This document shows, piece by piece, positions 14,501 to 26,200 of a stretch of 64,000 bases of DNA. Position numbers and translations under genes: made by a program. The notes beneath the pieces were generated by a model. The model had not been told where the DNA came from. It made no database searches and saw only the letters and a program-made list of their open reading frames with translations. How positions within the stretch are numbered: position 1 is the first letter of the stretch; each line of letters opens with the position of its first letter. The DNA comes from Anas platyrhynchos (taxonomy: Eukaryota; Chordata; Aves; Anseriformes; Anatidae), in contig NC_092621.1 of assembly GCF_047663525.1 (NCBI RefSeq), positions 12,225,001 to 12,289,000 of the forward strand. The letters are read 5' to 3'.

Positions 14501-17500
14501 TGTGGGATAGTAGCCCAAATTACATTAACATTTAATGAGAACTAGGCAATTTAATTCCTGTCCTGGCCACATGCTACAATTAAAATTAAAAAAAAAAAAA
14601 AAGTTTTGCCAGGTTTCACCCAACAAGGTCTATGCTATTTATATTTATGTTCTGTGAATTGTCCAACTTTATATCTGCTTTCTGTGAAAGTGTTTTTAAA
14701 ATTTTTTTCTCATGTCTCAGCAGGAAGAATTCAGTTCCTTGCTTCGAGATAATAAAGACAGACTGAGTGACAGCACAACAGGTATACAATAAAGCTTAAT
14801 CCTTATTTTCTCACTTGGTTAGGTTTTTTAGGTGTTGTGAAAAGTCTGTCTGTTCGGATGTGCTCTGTGTCATTCTACTTAGAATGTGAGTCACAATAAG
14901 CGTTGGGAATAATGTTATGTAATGTCACTACCAGCTGCCACCTGCTCCTATTGGGTGACATAACACATTTTTGGGGAAACAGCTCTAGGAATTGTTCATG
15001 TGTTCACTGCACTTAATAGTCATGAAAACAAAGTGTTTAATTTGGAAAGCAAAATAACTAGCTCGCTGTGGGATCGGTTCAAGTTCTGAAAGCTTTTGAA
15101 TCTTTTTTCCTCCAAAGGTGCTGATAGTTTATTGGACGTGAGTTCTGAAACTGAACAGCAAGATCTACTTATGCTGATGCAAGCAAAAATTGCTTCTTTG
15201 ACATTACACAATAAGGAGCTACAGGACAAATTACAGGTGGTGTATTTTGTGCTGTTCTAGTGCTCTGTTAACCTCTTACTGGAACAAAGAGCTGCTAACC
15301 AATTTAAGGAGATGTTCTGTAAATATAAAAAGCTTGTGGTGCTCATCATTGAAACACTCTGCACCCAGAGGATTAAAATTAGTGTTTTGATCCTTTTCCC
15401 ATGAATTACTGAATATCTTTGCTTACTATGATAGTTGTATTCTAAAATATGCTGTTAACAGTTGTGTTAGCAGATCTGATTTTAATTTGCTTAGCTTTGA
15501 TTATTAGCATATGGAGATCAACACAGACTATCGGAGGAGCTTGGCACTTGCTGCCTTCTGTCACTGTAGATGATTAAATGGGACCAGCTGGATTCTGAGT
15601 TGAAACCCGAGGGTTTCTTCCATGGTGCTTTAATTGCCCATCTTTGTAGGATGTGGCAAGGATTGTTTCCTTTTTCGTCTATATTTTGTTTTAAATAAAT
15701 GTATTTGCTTTTATCATGCATTTGTTTGGGTTTCTTTTTGCACAGGAAAGAACACCTAAAGAAGTGGATTCTGCGATAGATTCTTATCATTCAACCCAAA
15801 CAGAGTTTGATCAAGCAGTAGATAGACAAAATGAGTTCTTAGCTCAGGAGCTGAAGCCTACATTAAAAGCCACACAAATTCAAGAAAACTTGGCAAGCCC
15901 TAGTGAAGTAAAAATAAAGTACCTCCAGGAAGACTTAAAGGATGTGCAGAGGAAATTAGAAAATTCTGAAGCCAAAAGAAAGCACTTAGAAGCTCAGTTC
16001 CAGTCCAGAGTTCCAGAAGCAGATCGCTTAAATAACACAGACATTTCAGAAAATGGCTCTGATCTTAACGTGAAGTTCCAAGAAACTCAAAACAGGTATG
16101 AGGAAACTGTGAAAGATGTTTTGAATGTACAGAGGCAGGTGAAACTGGGTCTCATTTCTTCTGAAAGTGAAGAAACCAGTTCTGAGCTCAGTAGGTTGAA
16201 GGTGACATGTGAAGAAGTTGAAGTGCTTAAGCAAGAATTGAAGAAAGCATTGGAGGAGAGTGAAAGACAAAAAGAGAAAGTGAGAGAGCTCCAGAAGAAG
16301 TTTGAAGAAAGAGAGCAGAATGTGGCAAGCAAATTGTCTGTGGAAGAATGTGAAGAAATAAGGAATTCATATTGTTCAGTTATTGATAATATTAATCAGG
16401 AGAAGGCACTGTTGATCGAGAGGTACAAAGAAGGGCAAGAGGAAATTAAGAGGCTACAGGACAAGCTGACAAATCAGACACAGTTAGAGTCTAGTGCTGA
16501 GTCTGGAGAAATGAAAGATGCAATGCACAGAATGATTGATGAGCTCAACAGGCAACTTAGTGAATTGTCACAATTGTACAAGGAGGCACAAGTAGAGCTT
16601 GAAGATTATAGGAAGAGAAAAACTCTGGATGATATCGCTGTGGACTACATTCCTAGAGATGAACATGAGAAACTGATGCAGGTAACAAATTCTTTGAAAT
16701 ACAAAGCAGAGAGTGAATTATCAGAAATGAAATCCCAGTACACAAAAGTATTAGATGAAGCAGAAGAACTAAAGCAACTGTTAGACAGTCAGAAACAAAA
16801 CTCTTTGCCAATTACTGAACACCATCAGGTGATGAATGTACTCCAAAGTACTGTAAAGGAAATGGAGGAGGAAATAAACGAGCTCAAAGGACTGCTTACC
16901 AACAAGGAAAGTGAAGTAAGAAACCTGCAGAAGGAATTATTGGAAGAAAAAGCTGCAATTAATGAAGCAATGGTACCCAAGGCTACGTATGAAAAACTCC
17001 AGTCTTCATTAGAGGGTGAAGTTAGTGCTTTGTCATCCAAGCTGAAGGATGTAATCAAAGAGAAGGAAAATGTGTCCTTGGATGTTATGCAACTGAGAAA
17101 TGAAATTTTGCATTTGAAAGAAGAGAAAGAAGGCATGCATACTCTGCTTGAAGCAAAGGAACAGGAGGTGACTGGTCTTCACCAAAAGTACCATCAAGCT
17201 CAAGAAGATTTACTTGAAATGAAAAGATACTCTGAAAGCACATCAAAACTAGAAGAGGACAAAGATAAAAAGGTTAGTAATTCACTGCTGTGGAGGCAGT
17301 AGTACACGAATTCAGACTACAAAACATATTGGAAGGTGCGTGAGTGACCTTAAGCCCCAGTTGGTGTAAGGTGTCACAGAGCGGCGTAACATTGGAGTTC
17401 ATGTGACCATCTGAAAATTCAGATGCCAAAGTACTGTCTCACAGATCTTAATGTCAAAGGAGTTTTTATTCAGCATTTTTGACTTCAGTTATCTTCCTCT

Positions 17501-20227
17501 CTGGTGAAGATAAGCATCTTTCTGTTCACCTCCTAAGTTCTGTTCAGGTAAGGTTCACAGAATTCAGTGAACCTAACCTGAATTGAGCAAATTCTAAGTT
17601 GAATTTAGAGCAGGAAGAGGTTCGTGAAGAGACAAAGAAACATCAGGATCAGGAAGCAGCAGACATTCACTATTCTGAGTTTACTGTATCATCTCAAGCT
17701 CAGTGTGACAGCTGTTTTTCCTGTGCAACTATGTCTGTCACAATTTCTTTATAAAATGCTATGCATTTTGCTTAGTATGAATAGCTGGCCTGTTTGGTAT
17801 GTTTCAGTCTTCTGTTAAGACACAGCATTTGCAAAGGTGGTAAATACAATCTTTGTTTGTAAATATTACCCTTTCAGAGCCAGGAATGCATTCTGAAGGA
17901 CTGCTAGGATTATGGTAGAGAAGCATTGTTTATGTGACATCTCTGTCCATTGAGTTTTCATCTAGTTTTCTGCCACTTTTTAAATATAAGTCACAAATAC
18001 TTATTTGTATAGGATGAGACCCATGGGAATATAGTATGCCTTGCAGCTTTTCATGAAAACCTATTTTTCACCTTCATAGATCAATGAAATGTCCAAGGAG
18101 GTCAGCAAATTAAAAGAAGCATTGAACAGCCTTTCTCAGCTTTCCTACTCTACCAGTGCCCCCAAAAGACAAAGCCAACAGCTGGAGGCGTTACAACAAC
18201 AAGTGAAGCAGTTGCAAAACCAACTGACCGTAAGTAGATAATAATAAATAATAGTTAATAAACCCACCATTATTGCCAGTGCTCCAAAAGCGTGCGTGGC
18301 ATTCTTAACTCTGCCTTATTTAAAATGAAGTACAGTCAATAAGTACAAGAGTTTTCATACAGAAATTTTGTAATGCTCTGAAACATGTAGGAATCCTCAA
18401 GTCACTTCAGATGTCTTTTTTCCAGAAATAGTCTAACTAAAGAAAACTATTTTTCTGTATATATTTCTTCAGATTGATAATGGATCAAAGTTTCTGCACT
18501 TGTAGTGGAATGTAGTGACCAGACCTGCTGCTGAGACCCTGATTTGTGAAAAATCTGGCCAGTGTGCAGTGGACTAAAGTTGTGTTTTCTCAGGAACATG
18601 TATTAAAAGATGAAATCTTTTTGTTATTTTAAGCCAAAAGAAACGTGACTTTTTGGAAGAAAATAGTCACTGAAAGCCTGAAGTTTCAAATCAAGCAAGT
18701 CCATCTGTTTACAGGAATTGCAGTTCATTTTCTGCAATTCTGAACAGCTTAAAGACTTTTTAAAATTGTACTTGCTTGTGTGTGAGAGGCTCAGTCTTCT
18801 AAGTCAGGTTGAGCCATAATTGCTATTTCCAAACGTTTGCCTGTCCAAAGAAGCATTTTCACTCAGTTTAGAGAGGGTGAAGAGAAGGTACTTCCCACCA
18901 GAGACTCATTTGTAGAGAGCTCTGGAATAACATTTGAAAGGAAAATTCCCAGCCCGATGGACTAAATGCCTTAACTGTTATGTGCTGTCCTGTCATCCCC
19001 AGCAGACAGATGCAGGAGTTAATATGCACATGAGCCAGAAAAATTCCCTTGCAGTGAGGAAAAATAAATAGGTAGATAGTTAAACACCATGTCCTGTCAG
19101 TGTGTAGGCTTGTGTTTCCTATCCCAGTCCACCAAATTAATAAGGAGCCTTCATCTCTCATAGCTCAAGGATCAGCAAATTAGTGCAAAGATACACAGCA
19201 AATTAGGAGATGCGTAGGACTTAAAACAGGAAACATTCTTTCCTTCTCTTACACTGGCTTTCCTGGCAGCTTCATGTTTGTTTGGAAAGACGGCTTCTGG
19301 GATGTGGCAGTCTGATCACAAAAAAGGTGTTTGACTTTCCTTGTTTGAATGTATAGTAATTAACTGAAAATTTCATAGATTAAGACCTTTGTAAGCATCT
19401 CCTTCACCAGGGCATTTACTGACAGATGGGTTACTGCAATTAAGTGGTTGATTTGCAATCAATTGCAGTCAAGGGTTGATTTGTCAGAATATTGTTGGCT
19501 TTCCTTCTGGTTACTTCTGGTTTCTGATAAACTGAGAAGCAGAGTATGTGCTTGTTTCACATCTTTGCAGCTCAGGACTTCTTGCAACTAATATCATCTC
19601 ACCAATTATTTATTTATTTATTACAAAGTTGGCTAGAATTACAGCATTTCTGTGGACTATGTTTCCCAGCAAATTATGTTTTAGATACCTAGCAGCACAG
19701 TCCTGAGTTTGAGCTAGTTTTCCACCCATGCATTAGATTATCACTTTCACAGAGCTCCATACGTCTAGGTGAGGAGTTCTAAATTCCACAGTTCTGAATA
19801 CTCTGTGACTTTCTGCTTAACTGTTTTCTAGGAAACAAAGAAACAACATCAGGAAATTGTGTCAGTTTACCGTATGCATCTTCTCTACGCTGTGCAGGTA
19901 TGGTTAGATATTACTCATTACATGGTGTTTTAATGGAATATGTTTTTGCTGCAGATCTATTTAGAACATTGCAGGTTGTATTGAACACATAATACCTGAA
20001 AGAATTGACTGTTTAAGCACAGATTTAACACTGTTTTCTTTTGGAAAATTGGTGTAATTTTTATATCTTAAAAATAGTTTGTAAACCTTTTCAATGAGTT
20101 GGGAAATGTTTGAATTCAGTCACCTTTTCTTCTTTCTCCCCTTGTCTAGGGTCAAATGGATGAAGATGTCCAGAAGGTGCTTAAACAAATTTTGTCGATG
20201 TGCAAAAGCCAATCACAGAAAAAGTAA
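2511..20227 (+). CDS. RAI14: RAI14 (ankycorbin), partial, 15 coding exons
   Basis: RAI14 is an ankyrin-repeat and coiled-coil protein that binds cortical actin and stress fibres. Exons: 2511-2599, 4333-4397, 6543-6600, 7323-7393, 8786-8892, 11298-11476, 12145-12173, 13228-13314, 13937-14014, 14721-14781, 15118-15236, 15746-17272, 18080-18229, 19832-19897, 20150-20227. All have GT/AG borders and stay in frame, giving about 920 residues up to TAA. The first six exons (about 190 residues) encode ankyrin repeats, for example [21 protein letters not shown] linker follows with a basic KKRK and a proline run (KAPPPPISP). From exon 11 on, the protein is heptad-rich coiled coil; exon 12 alone encodes 509 residues. 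The carboxyl end ([20 protein letters not shown]) matches mammalian RAI14 closely. The initiation exon lies upstream of the window. UACA, a relative with the same layout, fits less well. Confidence 0.97.
8090..8420 (+). mobile_element. Old CR1 LINE 3' fragment
   Basis: This RAI14 intron segment resembles the 3' part of CR1: a degraded version of the 'gtgaaacattggaa' tract, then the 'ctggacaagtctctgagcaa' tract, then a 'ttccaattaaagtcactctg' end. Many substitutions and an A-rich insertion show an old copy. The call is from remembered CR1 structure, without alignment. Confidence 0.65.
10315..10530 (+). mobile_element. CR1 LINE fragment (C-terminal coding part)
   Basis: The + strand translation contains [20 protein letters not shown], then [19 protein letters not shown], the typical end of the CR1 second open reading frame. 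The copy is short, lacks the 3' terminal repeats and lies in the RAI14 intron between 8892 and 11298. The 70-residue open frame is a relic and not a gene. Confidence 0.85.
12799..12923 (+). repeat. Two-copy tandem duplication, 63-bp unit
   Basis: Two adjacent copies of a unit of about 63 bases begin at 12799 (gaagctgatggagg...) and 12862 (gaagttgatggaga...). Both run through a 'tggtagct-ttaag' core to 'tatgaatgaat'. They differ at a handful of positions. They lie in a RAI14 intron, about 300 bases before the exon at 13228. Confidence 0.85.
13132..13155. repeat. (AT)n microsatellite
   Basis: A short AT dinucleotide tract, broken once by ATGTAT, lies 70 bases upstream of the RAI14 exon at 13228. 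It is simple sequence. Confidence 0.8.
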
Positions 20228-21502
20228 ACAAACAAACAAGCAAAACTCCCTATTTTCATTAATCCTGTTGTGGGTGTTTATCTAGATTTGCCTTAAAGTA
20301 AGATTTAAAACAGGCAATTTGCTGCTTTTTTGTTGTTGTTGTGCTGTTTGTGAGGTGGATTAATTTGTTTGTCTCTACCACTTTCCATGTGCATAGACAT
20401 GTGCAGTAACTAAACACATGCCTGCTTTTCATAGCCAAAATGCAAGTATGTTCTTCAGACTTTTTACTTAGGCCACTACATGTGTTTACGCTGAAACTGC
20501 TTTCTAGCTTCCTCCCAGAGGGAGATTAATATGGAGGCAAGCACTCATGCCACCTGGGTAAAGGTGAAATTCTCCACGTCTCCTTTACCTGTGTATAAGC
20601 TGCATATTGTTATTGGGGATAGGCATAATTGCTTGATGTTGTAGCACTCAGATTCAAGACATTTTGCCATACGCACTCTTTGGCAGAGCAGAAGCAAGCC
20701 TTGCAGCAGTGAGCAGAAGTAGGTATTTATGGTAAGCCAGAACATCAAACAGCTATACTTCTTAACTTAGTTTTGTTTTAGATTAGCACACCATACTGTA
20801 GCTGTCCCAGCCCATCCAATGCACTGAGCACACAAAAATCATACCATGCTTCATAGTTTCCTTGAACTGCCTGCTAGTGGAATGAAACTATTTCAAAAGG
20901 TAAAGTAATTAGTCTATTGAAGTTCTGTACAAAGCAGTACAGAAAGGTCTGTAGAAACAACTCATGATAGGTTTAGCTATCTATGCAAGTGTTGGCCATG
21001 AAGCTCAGGAACAAAACCAGAACATATACTTTAGACAAGGGATCCTAGTGAACACAGGATGTTTACAGTGAATGTCAATGCCTCATATTTCCTAACCTCA
21101 CTTTTGTAAAGATCTTCTCTTCAGTATATTTTTATTGGCCCTCTAATGATTTTTTTTTTGTAACTAAACCGTTTTTCTACGTAATGTTTGCATTAAGCTT
21201 ATTAACAAATATTTTTAGGTAATCGTGTTTTAGAGAGTTCCTTTCTATACCCCCAAGTATTCAGTAATAGTGAAGCATAGAGAAGTGTTCTCAGTTTGAA
21301 AAAGATCTGTATGGAATAATAGACCTGTCCATTGGTGTGGTCCAGAGCAGTGAAGTGTAAAATACAATTTATACCGCTGTTTCAACAAATGTAGAAATGA
21401 TAGGTAGTGAAGAGCAAAATGTGTCAAAAATTTCTACGTGTTGTTTCTAGAGGCCAGGGGCATCAAGAAAGCCTTTGTCAGCACTTTTAAATTTCGAAGT
21501 CA

Positions 21503-21508
21503 AATAAA
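21503..21508 (+). terminator. RAI14: Candidate RAI14 polyadenylation signal
   Basis: The first canonical AATAAA on the + strand that I noticed after the RAI14 stop, about 1.3 kb downstream. A second AATAAA lies at 22165-22170. Either would give a 3' untranslated region of plausible length. No transcript evidence is available, so the choice is open. Confidence 0.45.
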
Positions 21509-22599
21509 AATGCCTGATGAATGATGTATGGTTTATTATGAAGCTATGGAAGAATTCTTCTAAGCACACACTGCACTCGAGGGTACAACCATTTGAACTA
21601 GCTTGCAGCTTCACTATATTTGTCTTATTTCTGGTAGTAGATATGTCTCTAATAGAGAAATCTCCAGAGCTATATAATCTGAAGTTTATATAGAGTCATA
21701 ATATGACAAGAGTCAGCAGTGCCTGAGGCTGACTGGACTCATAGTGCACTTATATCAGATAATTCCTAACCCTGGCAAAGCTAAAATGGATTTTAAAAAC
21801 AAACAAATAAAACATTCTTTTGCATCAGTTAGACCTTGGTGTTACTTTTCTTGGGTGGTTTAACTAATGCCTGCTAATTTTGGACAGTATTTTATAGTTA
21901 GATGATTTTGAAAATGCTCCAAAGAAATGTGAAAAGAATTTTGCTGCAGCACTTCAGAATGAACAACAAGATTTTAAGCATGCCAATGCTGCGAAGTATA
22001 AAACTTGATGAACCATTTTGTAAGTTGCCTGATGGATTTAGTCTTCTACTTTGTTTTGGTTTGTATATTTATTACAATTATCTTTGTGGAATATTGAAAA
22101 TTATACACTACAGCATAGCAAGTTTCTTTATATGTAATTTACCAGAAGTTTCCTTATGCAGCAAAATAAACTATTTCCAATTTTTCATCTTGGTTCTCCT
22201 TGTGCCTTCAGTTACTTTTTGTCTCAAGGGAAATCTCACCACACTCACTGCTTTAATGTAGTACAAATGTGTTCTGTACTCCATGTTCAGATGCCTGTCA
22301 GATGTATGGCTAGTACTGAATCTACACCGAACCCAGTGCAACCACTTTGGCAGATTATGCCTTGTGTTGGATTGATAGGTTGAGATATTTCTCCCATGGG
22401 TGTCCTGCTAGAAGTAATATGGGTCTTCCATCACCACTGGATGCATTCCAACTAGGTTTAAAGTGACCTTAGACCAGTATTGGAGGTGGCCTAAGTCCCA
22501 CAATTTCTCAAAACTCTGGTTCTTTATCACTTATCACTTCACTCCATATACAGAACTACAGTGAAAGTATATTTGTATGTGTGTGTACTCGTGTATATT

Positions 22600-23106
22600 T
22601 CATAGAATCATAGAATATCCCAAGTTGGAAGGGACCCATAAGGATCATCAAGTCCAACTCCTGGCACCGCACAGGTCTACCCAAACATTTAGACCATGTA
22701 ACTAAGTACACAGTCCAAGCGCTTTTTAAATTCAGACAGGTTTGGTGCAGTGACTGCTTCCCTGGGGAGCCTGTTCCAGTGTGCAACCACCCTCTTGGTG
22801 AAGAACCTCTTCCTAATGTCCAGCCTAAACTTCCCCTGCCTCAGCTTAACACCATTCCCATGGGTCCTATCGCTGGTGTTTACAGAGAATAGGTCACCTG
22901 CCTCCCCGCTCTCCCTCACGAGGAAGTTGTAGACCACAATGAGGTCCCCCTTCAGCTTCTTCTTCTCCAGGCTGAACAGGCCCAGTGACCTCAGCCGCTC
23001 CTCATACATCTTTCCCTCTAGGCCCTTCACCATCTTCGTCGCCCTCCTCTGGACACTCTCCAACAGTTTCATGTCCTTCTTGTACTGTGGTGCCCAGAAC
23101 TGCACG
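22600..23106 (-). mobile_element. CR1 LINE, 5'-truncated, intact 3' end
   Basis: The + strand begins with the duplicated octamer catagaat/catagaat, the reverse complement of the CR1 3' terminus, followed by the 'gttggaagggaccc' tract. The - strand keeps an open frame of 138 codons (22689-23105) ending the CR1 replicase, with [20 protein letters not shown] and later [21 protein letters not shown]. The lack of stops and the sharp 3' end suggest a fairly young copy. It is truncated at about 23106, as is usual for CR1. It sits between RAI14 and RAD1. Confidence 0.95.
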
Positions 23107-23200
23107 CACTACTTGCATTTGAGTGTGTATACATACACATACACAGTACTCATGTACATATACATATACAGTACTCACATTTGAGTATGTATACATCTCT
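23107..23200. repeat. TA/CA-rich tandem cluster beside CR1
   Basis: Imperfect direct repeats abut the CR1 5' break. 'catttgagtgtgtatacat' recurs with one change as 'catttgagtatgtatacat', and a 'cagtactca' motif occurs twice between them. The other flank of the CR1 (22568-22599) is likewise TG/TA-rich, which suggests insertion into simple sequence. Confidence 0.7.
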
Positions 23201-26200
23201 TAACAGCATTGACTATATAAGCATTTTACATTTATCATCTTTCTCTCAATTTTTATTTGAGAAACTAGTTTTTCAGTACCTGATTTGCTAATTACATCTT
23301 TCGGTCTCAGTGCAAACCCCATACATGACAGGAATTGCACCTCTTTTGGTTCTGTCCTGTGGGTGAAGTAGTTCTCTAGACTTCTACAGAAAATTTCCGT
23401 AACCTATTCAGTACTGGGCTTCCTTTGAACAAGGGTGCTAACAGACTGGTATGTGGAGTCTGTGTGAGGTCAGATCATCTGGCAGGGCAAATTTGAATCG
23501 TTTCACAGTGTGGGTTAATGATTTTGTTGCTAATAGTTGCTGCTGGATTAGTAAGGTTACAGAATAGCTCTTTTGTGCCATCCATTGCAAGCAGTGGACC
23601 TCCTGACTGGGAACTCCCATTTGAATTGCCATTTGTTTTCCTTGTGAATGGCTGGATGCCAGATCTGTTGCATAACAATTTCTTTTAGGGTCAGAGCCAT
23701 GGTGTGGCAGTCCTGCCTTTTGCCTTCTAGAACGGTTGCTGCCACACTTGCGTGAAAATGCCTCTTGGGCATCACTGGTCTGGTTAATTATTTGTCGTCT
23801 TCTACCTGGACAGTCATGACAGCAGGGGTCCCCTCCTGGGCACCACTTTAATAGCTCATTTCTTCATCTCTGAGGCTTTCTCCACTCATGCCAGCCTCCT
23901 GAGCAGATGGCAGACATGAAAGACTGAAGCAATTTGCCCCTTTTAAACGTGGCAGCGACCCATGTGCTGTGGGGAAGAAGCTCCGACTCGAGCTGTGTGG
24001 TCAGGCCTCGCGGCACAGGGCCGGGCCGGTGCTGGTGGTTTTGGCCTTGTGGTTTTGGCCCTCTGTGGAGCCGGGGCCCAGGCCTGTTGTTGGATATTTA
24101 AGGGATCCAGGCTTCAAAGCAGCAGCTGTGCTGTAGGTCATAGTGCTTTGTGATGAGGAAACTCATGGAAAAGCTCCTGGAGTTTGTGTTAGGTCTTAAG
24201 GGGAGGGTTGCAAAGTAGCGGCAGAGATGGATGTGATGTAACCCAGCAAAAATTCTGCAGGCACAAGCGTTTAACCCAGCACATTTTTCCAAACAAATAG
24301 GAACTGGTGCAAGGCTTTTAGGCCAGATCAGTGGCTTAAATCCTCTATGCGCTGTGGTTTTGATCTGCCACAGGGAGCACTAAAAGTGCTCTCAATTTAA
24401 TGTCAAGCCACAGTTCAAGAGTTTGAGTACCTTGAAACCTTCGCTGATTGTAACACTGTTCTCCAAACACAGGTCAGCGGTTGTACTTGTGGGTGCAAGC
24501 CAACTCTCAGCCAAATGTTTCTTAGAAATGAATTATCCGAGTGGATTTTTTATTGCTGCTTCTTCCTCCCCTGTTTGGGTCCTTCACTGGTCCTTTTGAA
24601 AACAAGTAAGGGGTACTAATTACAGACTAGAACCGTACTTTTTCTACTCAGGGCAGTAACAAATTAATTCTTGTTGTATTAACAGCCATTTTCATTATCT
24701 TAGAATTACATACAGAGGTAAACTGCAGGTGAAGTTAATTCAAAGCTGTGATTTAAGAAGTTTCTCCTTATCTGAGGAGGCCCAAGGTACAATTTTTGTA
24801 ACTGCAGAAAACTACTGCAGGCAGACCCTGTTGCTGGCAAAAAGGGCTGTTTTGCTCAATACCTGTAAATGCTGAATTCTCTCTCCCAAGGTATGATAGC
24901 ATGTCACAAAAGGTTTTCTAAGTGAAATAGCCTTTGTCTTGTGATGGATCCAGTGATGGGATCCTGGGGTAGCATGTTACCAGTGTAAGGTTTTGCCACT
25001 TCACACAAGCTATACAGACTTGTGCTTTTAGTCCTGAATATGCCACATCCAGAATCCCAGTGGTAGCTTCGGTATGGTCTGTTCGTGATGCAGCTTGTAT
25101 TTCCTGAGCCATTTTAAGGCAACACATCTACCCTGTTTACAAGCCTTTGGCTGCTCTCAGGTTTAACACAGGTATTTACATAATCATCACTTTTTCAGTG
25201 TTTGATTTTAAAAGCCTGCTTGAACACTGCTCTGTCCAGATTCACAGTGCTGGCCCTCCTCGTGCATTTTCCAACAGCCTGAAATGCTCAGACGGTTGGT
25301 AATGGGGCCTCCTACCAGCAGCTGGAGATTGGAAACAGGCACAGCCCGCTGACATCATCCCCGACAGGAGCTCGGGGCCGGCGCCTGGCTGCTCAGAGCG
25401 GGGCCCTGGGCTGGTACCCTGTGCTCAGCAGCCCTCAGAGGTGAGCATCGCCTGAGTCTGTAGGCAAATGTGCTCCTCTGCAAGGCTGCTTGCTCCATTG
25501 TGGCCTCTCTGTGCTTTGAAGGTAGCCAAAGTGCTCCCTGGTGGTGGTTGGGCTTGCAGCTGGAGCGCTCCTCATGCACTTCCTGTCCTAAAGCAGAGAA
25601 TGCCTTGCACCCAGTTGCATGCGCCAAAGCCCTGTCCAAAAATGTTTGGATGCCTTTGCTTCTCCGTAAGCACTTTGCTGCCCACCAGGAGGTATCCCTG
25701 AAAAGAGAGGCTGGGGAGCAAGGGTAGGGCTGGATTAAGCTGCTTTTTTCCAGACAGGAAAAGAGTTGGGGAGGGACAGAAAACTAAAAGCAGCCATCCT
25801 CTTTCAGGTGAAAAAGCTGTAGGGATTGAGGGCACAGAGCAGAAAGGTCTGGGCTGCCCTTGTTCCTAGAAGTAGCTCCTCTAGGTTTTCACACTCAGCA
25901 GTGCAGCTCCCAAAGGAGCAATGCTGTGCTCAGCACAGCTGGGTGGGGGCAACATCTGGCCAGATGTCACAGAGCTGGGCCCAACGCAGCCGTGCAGATG
26001 CTGCGGAGCCAGGTGCCAGTTGGAAGGTCACAGTGTGGGGCAGTTAGCAGGGCTGCTGCCTCCGTGGGGAGGGCAGCATGTGCTCCTGCTTTGTCCCCTG
26101 CACCGCGTGCGAGGTGGCTTCAGGAGCAAGCCGTGGAAGCCCTGCACTGCGTGGCATCTGCAGTGGTTTTAAGCTTGGTGCTGTTCTGCTGGCAAGGGTC

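Noticed and set aside
16046-17136. Several - strand open frames (74-103 codons) inside the large RAI14 exon
   Set aside because: They mirror the coding strand of a heptad-rich, stop-poor exon; their serine- and phenylalanine-rich translations are what antisense coiled-coil codons give.
23438-23775. Three overlapping - strand frames that might be a broken retroviral or other mobile-element gene
   Set aside because: No family motif is visible, the frames do not join, and no LTR flanks were found; support is too weak for a call.
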